From an uncultured Caldilinea sp. (GTDB lineage Bacteria > Chloroflexota > Anaerolineae > Caldilineales > Caldilineaceae), in contig NZ_CAKZMJ010000070.1 of the NCBI RefSeq assembly GCF_937128415.1, positions 72,501 to 99,299 of the forward strand: 26,799 bases of DNA. The letters are read 5' to 3'. Below, one piece after another: positions 1 through 15,035 of the stretch. The first letter of the stretch is position 1. Every line of letters begins with the position of its first letter. Below the pieces are notes generated by a model, which did not search any database, was not told the DNA's origin, and saw nothing but the letters and a program-made list of their open reading frames with translations. Position numbers and translations under genes: made by a program.

Positions 1-135
1 TTATAGCGACAGGCGTTCGTTCCTGGCAACCCGTGCGATCCAGACCACAGTTGCGACCTTATCTCAATGCTACGATAGGGGCGCCGACAGATGTGATGGT
101 TGCGTCGTTCGAGAGTGATTCAACGGGAAAGACCC

Positions 136-1167
136 ATGCGCTATCCCTGGGCGAACAGTCTTCTGCTGACGTTGCTCACGTTGCAGCTCGTCACGGGCGT
201 CGGCGCGCTGATGGCCGGCTCCGAGCAGATGCAATGGGTTCTCTGGCTGCACACAGCAGGCGCCTACGGCGTGGTCGTGATTCTTCTCTGGAAGAGCGCT
301 GTCGTTGTGCGCGCCATCCGCCGCCGTCCGCGGTGGAGCGTTTCCAGAGCCGGGTTTCTGTGGCTGACCGTCCTCTTGGTCGGCGCGTTGGTCACCGGCT
401 TTCTTTGGAGCTACGACGGCCCGCGTTTCTGGGGGGCGTACAGTCTGGTCACCGTGCACGGGTGGCTGGCCGTGGCCATGTGGGCTTTCCTGCTCTGGCA
501 CACCTTCGCCAAACGCTTTGTCTTTCGCATCCGAGCTGCGCGCGACCGGCGGGCCTTCCTGCGATTTGCGGGCGTTGCGCTGGCGGGTGCGCTGCTCTGG
601 CGGAGCGAGCGCCCGGTGCAGTCGGCGCTGGCTCTGCCAGGGGCGCAACGTCGCTTCACCGGCTCCTACGAGACGGGCAGTTTCACCGGACAATTCCCGT
701 ATGTGGTCTGGCTCTTCGACAATCCTGCGCCTGTTGACCCTACACGCTGGACGCTGCACATCGAAGGCGCGGTAGAGCGTCCCCTACGCCTGAGCCTGGA
801 GGACATCGCACGGTTCGCCGACGCCACGCAGACTGCGCTCCTCGACTGTACGGGCGGGTGGTACACGATCCAGGAGTGGACGGGCGTCCCGCTTGCCTTC
901 CTGCTCGAACAAGCCGGCCTGCGCAGCGACGCACGCAGCGTCACCGTTGAGTCGATCACAGGCTATGCACGGCGCTTTCCACTGGAGGAAGCGCAGCGCT
1001 GCCTGCTGGCGACCCACGTGGCGGGTCGTCCGCTCGACCACGGTCACGGCTTTCCGCTGCGCCTCGTGGCTCCGGGCCGCCGCGGCTTCGAGTGGGTGAA
1101 GTGGGTGACCCGGTTGCACGTCAACACCACCGCCGCCCACCTCCAGCCGCCGTTGCCGTTGCAGTAG
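136..1167 (+). CDS. Membrane-anchored sulfite-oxidase-type molybdopterin oxidoreductase fused to a b-type cytochrome
   Basis: The 343-residue protein has four N-terminal membrane helices (about 8-27, 35-59, 72-92, 103-125). His39, His108 and His122 lie in or near helices and could bind haem b. A twin-arginine motif follows (Arg138-Arg139 in DRRAFLRF), then a fifth hydrophobic segment (142-155) and a sulfite-oxidase/YedY-type molybdopterin domain (about 195-330). Cys238 in DCTGGWYT fits the molybdenum ligand. The likely role is periplasmic oxidation or reduction of a small substrate, with electrons exchanged through the haem domain; the substrate cannot be read from sequence. ATG 136 was chosen over an in-frame TTG at 100 because a GGGAAAG stretch precedes it and it begins just before helix 1. 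The gene stands alone; a broken toxin gene meets its 3' end on the other strand. Family assignment is firm, haem ligands are inferred. Confidence 0.85.
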   Translation: MRYPWANSLLLTLLTLQLVTGVGALMAGSEQMQWVLWLHTAGAYGVVVILLWKSAVVVRAIRRRPRWSVSRAGFLWLTVLLVGALVTGFLWSYDGPRFWGAYSLVTVHGWLAVAMWAFLLWHTFAKRFVFRIRAARDRRAFLRFAGVALAGALLWRSERPVQSALALPGAQRRFTGSYETGSFTGQFPYVVWLFDNPAPVDPTRWTLHIEGAVERPLRLSLEDIARFADATQTALLDCTGGWYTIQEWTGVPLAFLLEQAGLRSDARSVTVESITGYARRFPLEEAQRCLLATHVAGRPLDHGHGFPLRLVAPGRRGFEWVKWVTRLHVNTTAAHLQPPLPLQ

Positions 1168-1342
1168 TCAGGGCAATCCATGCATTCTCACGCTCTGAGG
1201 CTTTAAGATGACCAAGATGAAGCGCAAGACCTGTGCCGCCAGCCAAGTAATAGCGCTTGATAAAGGAGAGCGAAGCAGCGATTTGGAAAGCCTGCCTGGT
1301 TTCAGACGTCAACGCCTCCCAGTGAGGTGTTAGAATGGCCAT
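1121..1342 (-). pseudogene. 5' remnant of an AbiEii-type nucleotidyltransferase toxin gene
   Basis: Reading from ATG at 1342, about 50 residues match the N terminus of AbiEii/AbiGii nucleotidyltransferase toxins: an ILTPHWEAL start, then YYLAGGTGLALHLGH, the GG-containing nucleotide-binding signature. In the family this is followed by a short SxDxDFF stretch with the catalytic acidic residues and about 150-200 more residues. Here homology stops near position 1205. The frame runs on as low-complexity alanine/glycine sequence and overlaps the 3' end of the molybdoenzyme gene on the opposite strand. The start codon overlaps the end of the upstream partner gene by 13 bp, as expected for translational coupling. 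Catalytic residues are gone, so the product should be inactive. The likely cause is a deletion or rearrangement that joined this site to the molybdoenzyme locus. Confidence 0.7.
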
Positions 1343-1671
1343 ACTTGTCTGGCCTCTTTGCGAAAAGGCGAGCGGCGCCAGCGTCGCACGCCCAATAGCT
1401 TGCGCCAAAAGATGAACGTCGGCGCCGACAACAGACGCTCACCGTGCAGGCGGAGAAATTTGCGGATGCGTTCTGTGCCATAAGAAGCAACCAGCCAGCG
1501 AATTTCCTCCCAGCCGCCATATTCGAGCGTGCGCTGGATGATCAGGTCTGCATCCTGATTGCAGTCTAGGGATTGCGGATCATATTCCTGAAAATATGGC
1601 CACAAGCTACCAGGAATTTTGGCAATAGTCATTAAATCCGCCTGCGTCACATCGTCAGCACTGATTCCCAT
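1330..1671 (-). CDS. DUF6922-like partner (putative antitoxin) of the AbiEii remnant
   Basis: This 113-residue protein starts MGISADDVTQ and ends with a basic, Trp-rich tail (FWRKLLGVRRWRRSPF). The central GGWEEIRWLVASYG and C-terminal RIRKFLRLHG...FWRKLLG patterns resemble small proteins encoded directly before AbiEii toxins in Chloroflexota and elsewhere, annotated as DUF6922; this is from memory of the family. Its stop codon overlaps the toxin-remnant start. The frame stays open upstream to 1896, but the ATG at 1671 lies exactly where transcription should begin behind a perfect TATAAT, giving a leaderless start and a length typical of such antitoxins. With the toxin truncated, it may persist as a solitary antitoxin able to neutralise related toxins, or be decaying. 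Function is inferred from position. Confidence 0.6.
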   Translation of the reverse strand: MGISADDVTQADLMTIAKIPGSLWPYFQEYDPQSLDCNQDADLIIQRTLEYGGWEEIRWLVASYGTERIRKFLRLHGERLLSAPTFIFWRKLLGVRRWRRSPFRKEARQVWPF

Positions 1672-1930
1672 CAAACTTATTATATCATGCACCCAAAGTC
1701 TATCGAGAATGCGCCTGAAAGCCGAGGCCATTCCAGATCGCCGGAGTGCATTGATAAAGCGAATGAAGCCAACGGTTGGCATCAAAAACTGGTTTATTAA
1801 AAAATTCTGGGAACCTTGAGGCGCAGCCCACAGCGCTTCCTCGTTCACGCAGGGACCTTGTCGCCTACAGAGAACGTCGATTGGAAACCGATCCATGACG
1901 TTGTCAGGCGCCTTTTTGCCGCCTCAAAAG
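1672..1930. other. Region upstream of the antitoxin-like gene, no supported gene
   Basis: The minus-strand frame of the antitoxin-like gene remains open from 1671 back to a possible start at 1896, adding 75 codons (including FLINQFLMPTVGFIRFINAL). I do not recognise this extension. It could be a genuine N-terminal part or a remnant of an older gene fused by rearrangement. No plus-strand gene is supported here. Confidence 0.3.
1679..1707 (-). promoter_or_regulatory. Promoter of the antitoxin-like gene, probably leaderless
   Basis: On the minus strand a consensus -10 box TATAAT occupies 1684-1679. A weak -35 (TCGATA or CTCGAT, 16-17 bp spacing) lies at 1701-1707. Counting 6-8 bases downstream puts the transcript start at about 1671-1673, on or next to ATG 1671. 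No Shine-Dalgarno sequence precedes that ATG, which fits leaderless translation. Confidence 0.45.
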
Positions 1931-1959
1931 TTGCCATAAGTCGTAAACAGACGTACAAT
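1931..1959 (+). promoter_or_regulatory. Sigma-70-type promoter of typA
   Basis: TTGCCA (1931-1936) and TACAAT (1954-1959) each match the sigma-70 consensus at five of six positions and are separated by exactly 17 bp. Predicted transcription start is near 1966, giving a leader of about 85 nt before typA. Confidence 0.6.
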
Positions 1960-1989
1960 AAAATTTGTAAAATTGGAGCAACTTGTAAT

Positions 1990-2016
1990 CGGCTCGGCGC
2001 AACGCCGGGCTTTTTT
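1990..2016 (+). terminator. Intrinsic-terminator-like hairpin in the typA leader
   Basis: GCTCGGCG (1992-1999) pairs with CGCCGGGC (2003-2010) around a CAA loop (2000-2002), with one G-U pair, and is followed at once by six T residues (2011-2016). No gene ends just upstream on this strand. The predicted typA transcript starts only about 25 nt before it, so it is either an attenuator for typA or the end of a very short RNA. Confidence 0.55.
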
Positions 2017-2050
2017 GCGCAAGGGTTCAAACGGGCTGCGATGCTCGAAG

Positions 2051-3937
<1,887 letters not shown>

Positions 3938-3981
3938 AATATAAGCTAGATCGTTCTCTCTTACGGAGCACATTGAACACG

Positions 3982-5325
<1,344 letters not shown>

Positions 5326-5375
5326 ACACCGTCTGCAGAGGCAAGGTTGCAAGCAGAAGCGCCGCTGTTCAAACG

Positions 5376-6779
5376 TCATTGCGGCGGCGCAGCCGTGCGA
5401 TAATGCTCCGGCCAAACGACGGGAAGCGTCGCCGGGTCCTGACCGGCTTCGGCGTACATGAGATAGAGCAAGGGCGGCGTCATCCACTGATGCCAGGCGT
5501 ACAGGGGAACGTCGAGGCCGTCCGGCGGCTGTTCGCTGTGATAGGCAAAGGCGTAACGGCCTGCAGCGAGTTCGACGTCGCTGGCCTCCAACGCCCGCAC
5601 GAGATCCTCCCCGCGCAGCGAAGGTGCGCGCTGCATGGCGTCGACCAGCAGCAGCAGCGCATCATGCGCCAGAAACGTGCTCATTTCCGGCGTCGGCATG
5701 CCGCTCTGACGATAGCGCTCAAAGATCGTGCGCCCCATCTCGGTGGCGATCGAAGGCCAGGGACCGCGCCGCGCCACGATGCTGCCTGCGCCCAGGCTGC
5801 CAGACCACCCGAAGACGGCAGGCTCCAGCGCGCGACGGCTCTGGTTGACGACCAGCGTCCCTTTGTCCGGACGAATGCCCGCATCGAACAGTTGCTGATG
5901 CAGCGCCAGGGCGCCGTTGGCGCCGATCACGATAAACACGGCGTCGGGAATGGTGGGCATGGCCAGCAGGCGAGCGATCTCCGGTGAAAAATCCATCATC
6001 GGCGCATCGACGCGATGGATGTCCAGCGCAATTCCATGGCGCACAAACCACTCGCTGCTCTGCTCGATAAAGAGATCGCCTGCTGCGGAGCTTTCGACGA
6101 TCAGCACAGCCTGCATCACCCCGTCCCCGTTGAAGTCGCCGATGCTCGCCAGCCAGTTTGCCGGCATGCTCGCCACCATGGGCGCAGCGGGCGCCAGGCG
6201 AAAGACCGACTGCAGCTGCGTCTCGGTGATGGCGGGAGAGGCGGCGTCGATCACAAGCATCGGCTTGTGGAAGCGTTCCGTCACCTCCGCCACCGCCAGG
6301 GTGGCGGCGTCGTTGAGACCTACGATCAGCCCCACCGCGCACTCTTTGACGATCAATTGTTCGGCCAGCTGCGCCGATCGCAGCGGGTCGTCGCCGCCGT
6401 CGACGATCGCCAGCCGCAGCGGCGCGCCCGCCACTCCTCTGGAATTGATGCGCTCCAGGGCGAGGTTCAATCCCATCTGCATGTTGGCGGAGCGCATCCA
6501 TACGCCTGTGTTTGAAAGCGGTAAAATCGCGCCGATCACCACCTCCGACGCCTCAGATAAAGACGCAGGGCTGCACGGAGTCGGCGGCGCGGGGGTGGGG
6601 GTGACCACCGTCTCCCGGTAGACGATGCGCGTCACCTCAACTTCGACCGTCTGAATCACAGGGGGCGCTGTCGGGGGAGGCGTCGTCGGTGCGGGCGCCA
6701 TACATCCGGCGACCCAGAAGACCGCCAGCCACAGACCCACTATCGATAGAGAGCGAAAATAGGCTTGGATGCGAATCAA
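5376..6779 (-). CDS. ABC-type branched-chain amino-acid-like substrate-binding lipoprotein (orphan)
   Basis: From TTG 6779 the product has 467 residues: a positively charged N terminus, a hydrophobic helix and a lipobox (VAGC) with lipidation Cys26. A Pro/Thr-rich linker follows (about 27-65), then a type I periplasmic-binding fold of the LivJ family (about 70-440), starting VVIGAILPLSNTG and continuing with SAQLAEQLIVKE and VGLIVGLNDAATLAVAEV. A DxNxDG loop (GDFNGDG) inside the domain resembles a calcium-binding loop. It would capture a small molecule, perhaps an amino acid or amide, outside the cell, but no permease or ATPase gene is adjacent. TTG was preferred because GGAG lies 4 nt before it and the signal peptide begins there; the frame is open to 7037 without signal-peptide features. 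Ligand is unknown. Confidence 0.8.
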   Translation of the reverse strand: MIRIQAYFRSLSIVGLWLAVFWVAGCMAPAPTTPPPTAPPVIQTVEVEVTRIVYRETVVTPTPAPPTPCSPASLSEASEVVIGAILPLSNTGVWMRSANMQMGLNLALERINSRGVAGAPLRLAIVDGGDDPLRSAQLAEQLIVKECAVGLIVGLNDAATLAVAEVTERFHKPMLVIDAASPAITETQLQSVFRLAPAAPMVASMPANWLASIGDFNGDGVMQAVLIVESSAAGDLFIEQSSEWFVRHGIALDIHRVDAPMMDFSPEIARLLAMPTIPDAVFIVIGANGALALHQQLFDAGIRPDKGTLVVNQSRRALEPAVFGWSGSLGAGSIVARRGPWPSIATEMGRTIFERYRQSGMPTPEMSTFLAHDALLLLVDAMQRAPSLRGEDLVRALEASDVELAAGRYAFAYHSEQPPDGLDVPLYAWHQWMTPPLLYLMYAEAGQDPATLPVVWPEHYRTAAPPQ

Positions 6780-6867
6780 ATTGCTCCGCTCTTTCTTTGT
6801 GTTGTCAATCGTTGGATAGGGAGAAGCAAAAAGGATCGCCGAGACAACCTGCTGGGTCGAACAGTGC

Positions 6868-6883
6868 GTTTCGCATACGAAAC
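6868..6883. repeat. Small inverted repeat in the lipoprotein leader
   Basis: GTTTCG (6868-6873) and CGAAAC (6878-6883) are perfect inverted arms around CATA. It lies downstream of the predicted minus-strand promoter, inside the lipoprotein mRNA leader, so it may be an operator or a small RNA hairpin. Confidence 0.3.
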
Positions 6884-6919
6884 CTCGACGCTTGCCCAAC
6901 TGTTGACATACATCAACGC

Positions 6920-6948
6920 AGTATAGCACGGCGTTTTCGAACATCCAA
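6920..6948 (-). promoter_or_regulatory. Promoter of the substrate-binding lipoprotein gene
   Basis: On the minus strand TTGGAT (6948-6943) and TATACT (6925-6920) are separated by 17 bp. The -10 box matches at five of six positions, the -35 at three. Predicted transcription start is near 6913, leaving a leader of about 134 nt before the TTG start. Confidence 0.4.
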
Positions 6949-7024
6949 ACCTCGTTGGATTGGCGCTTGCCGGCGAAGTGCGTCGAAAGTCGACGAGAGC
7001 GTCCCACCTTTTTGAACGCTCCGG

Positions 7025-7053
7025 TTGAAGGTGGCACAATATTTTTGTTTGAT
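7025..7053 (+). promoter_or_regulatory. Candidate promoter of the aminotransferase gene
   Basis: TTGAAG (7025-7030) and TTTGAT (7048-7053) are 17 bp apart and each match the sigma-70 consensus at four of six positions. The predicted start near 7060 coincides with the first base of the stem-loop that follows. Confidence 0.3.
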
Positions 7054-7058
7054 CTCGA

Positions 7059-7092
7059 TCCACACTCCCTGGGTGAACCAGTCTGGTGTGGA
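7059..7092 (+). promoter_or_regulatory. Two-part stem-loop at the 5' end of the aminotransferase leader
   Basis: TCCACAC (7059-7065) pairs with GTGTGGA (7086-7092). Inside, CTGG (7069-7072) pairs with CCAG (7078-7081) around a GTGAA loop. The two helices are joined by a 3/4-nt internal loop. No T-run follows, so it is not a terminator. A regulatory RNA element or an operator dyad are both possible. Confidence 0.35.
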
Positions 7093-7131
7093 CAAAAACA
7101 AGCGTGACCGAAAGATTAAAAGGATTGCATC

Positions 7132-8268
<1,137 letters not shown>

Positions 8269-8316
8269 GCGTGCAGAGCGCAACCGTCCAAGGCGCTGCT
8301 TTCCCTTCAGAAATCC

Positions 8317-9423
<1,107 letters not shown>

Positions 9424-9433
9424 AGGCGTTTTT

Positions 9434-9462
9434 ATCCTATCGATCCCGCCCCGGATCGACAA
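9434..9462 (-). promoter_or_regulatory. Promoter of dus with a palindrome in the spacer
   Basis: On the minus strand TTGTCG (9462-9457) and TAGGAT (9439-9434) are 17 bp apart, each four of six matches. Predicted start is about 9427, only a few bases before ATG 9423, so the message would be nearly leaderless. TCGATCC (9440-9446) and GGATCGA (9453-9459) form a dyad between the two boxes. Confidence 0.35.
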
Positions 9463-9520
9463 GTTTGGGATTTCTTCGTGGCTTACGCAGGTTATCGCCT
9501 TCGGCGCAACAGAGGAAGCC

Positions 9521-9554
9521 TTGATTTGCATTGTGCAATCAACTGTGGTATTTT
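9521..9554 (+). promoter_or_regulatory. Candidate ars promoter with an upstream dyad
   Basis: TTGCAT (9526-9531) and TATTTT (9549-9554) are 17 bp apart, predicting a start near 9561 inside the large palindrome that follows. TTGATT (9521-9526) and AATCAA (9537-9542) form an inverted pair around the -35 box and share the TTGA/TCAA core of the main operator. The boxes are weak. Confidence 0.35.
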
Positions 9555-9556
9555 GC

Positions 9557-9587
9557 TTCAAAATAATTTGAATCAATTTATTTTGAA
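9557..9587. promoter_or_regulatory. 31-bp near-perfect palindrome, likely ArsR operator
   Basis: Outer arms TTCAAAATAA (9557-9566) and TTATTTTGAA (9578-9587) are perfect 10-bp inverted repeats. Inside, TTGA (9568-9571) and TCAA (9573-9576) form a second dyad with the same centre, 9572. Only the 9567/9577 pair and the central base break the symmetry. It ends six bases before the ArsR-ArsC start codon and overlaps the predicted transcription start, which fits autorepression by an ArsR-family dimer. AT-rich dyads with TTGA/TCAA cores are typical for this family. Confidence 0.7.
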
Positions 9588-9593
9588 ATTTTT

Positions 9594-10391
<798 letters not shown>

Positions 10392-10404
10392 GGGAGGAAG
10401 GGCG

Positions 10405-11157
10405 ATGAATAAACCGAATTTGATGCGACGCACCGCTGCAGAGTTTTTTGGCGTCTATGCGCTGGTGACGGCCGGCTGCGGCGCCATCGTCGTCAACAGC
10501 CAGACGGGCATCCTGGGCCACATAGGCGTGGCGTTGACCTTTGCCCTGGTGATTGTCGTCATGGTGGCGGCGACCGGCCATCTTTCCGGCGCTCATCTCA
10601 ATCCGGCGGTGACGGTCGCCTTTGCGCTGACGCGCCATTTTCCCTGGCGCGAAGTCCCTGCCTATCTCCTCGGTCAACTGGTGGGCGCCGTCGCAGGGGC
10701 GTTGACGCTGCAGGCGCTGTTTGGGCCGGTCGCCCATCTAGGAGCGACTGCGCCGACGGGTGCGCCCTTACAGTCCTTGTTGCTCGAAACCTTGTTGACG
10801 GCGTCATTGATGTTCGTCATCATCGCTGTCGCCACCGATTCGCGCGCGGTCGGTGAGCTGGCGGCGCTGGCGATCGGCTTCACCGTCGGGACAAACGCGC
10901 TCTGGGCCGGACCGATCAGCGGGGCGTCGATGAATCCGGCGCGCTCGCTGGGGCCGGCGCTGGTGAGCAATTTCTGGCAAGACCAATGGATTTATCTCGT
11001 CGGTCCGGTGGCGGGGGCGGCGTTGGGCGCCCTGATCTACGAGTGGATGCGCAAGCCGGTGGACCGACCGGCGCCCATGCTCTCGCCGATGGAGGAGGCC
11101 GGCGTTGCTGCAAAGGAGCGCAACACCGTTTCATCAGAATCCACATTTTCAACCTGA
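10405..11157 (+). CDS. Aquaporin/aquaglyceroporin of an arsenic operon (AqpS-like)
   Basis: The 250-residue MIP-family channel has six predicted helices and both half-helix signatures, SGAHLNPAVT (NPA 66-68) and SGASMNPARS (NPA 177-179). Aligning by distance from the NPA boxes to E. coli AqpZ (Phe43, His174, Thr183, Arg189), the selectivity filter here is Phe46, Ala165, Ala174, Arg180. Replacing His and Thr by Ala should widen the pore, consistent with passage of uncharged As(OH)3 or glycerol rather than water alone. In Sinorhizobium meliloti, AqpS sits in an ars operon and takes the place of an efflux pump by letting internally produced arsenite leave down its gradient. A strong GGAGGAAGG precedes ATG 10405. 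It lies between the ArsR-ArsC fusion and a second arsC gene. Confidence 0.85.
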   Translation: MNKPNLMRRTAAEFFGVYALVTAGCGAIVVNSQTGILGHIGVALTFALVIVVMVAATGHLSGAHLNPAVTVAFALTRHFPWREVPAYLLGQLVGAVAGALTLQALFGPVAHLGATAPTGAPLQSLLLETLLTASLMFVIIAVATDSRAVGELAALAIGFTVGTNALWAGPISGASMNPARSLGPALVSNFWQDQWIYLVGPVAGAALGALIYEWMRKPVDRPAPMLSPMEEAGVAAKERNTVSSESTFST

Positions 11158-11180
11158 AGAACGAGACCTGGAGAAAAATC

Positions 11181-11630
<450 letters not shown>

Positions 11631-11633
11631 CGC

Positions 11634-15031
<3,398 letters not shown>

Positions 15032-15035
<4 letters not shown>

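Larger units (their letters stand above)
6949..7131. other. Rest of the divergent intergenic region before the aminotransferase gene
   Basis: The full gap between the divergent lipoprotein and aminotransferase genes is 352 bp. This part holds no recognisable gene. It contains the weak promoter and the leader stem-loop listed separately, and an AAAAGGA ribosome-binding site about 8 nt before ATG 7132. Confidence 0.4.

Noticed and set aside
5357..5391. GCGCCGC/GCGGCGC inverted repeat at the trkA/lipoprotein convergence
   Set aside because: The loop is about 18 nt and no T-run follows on either strand, so it is not a convincing terminator.
6903..6927. Plus-strand TTGACA followed by TATAGC
   Set aside because: The spacer is only 13 bp, and the same stretch fits a minus-strand promoter with 17-bp spacing better.
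9424..9576. 51-codon N-terminal extension of dus
   Set aside because: It would run through its own predicted promoter and into the ars operator, and shows no similarity to Dus N termini.
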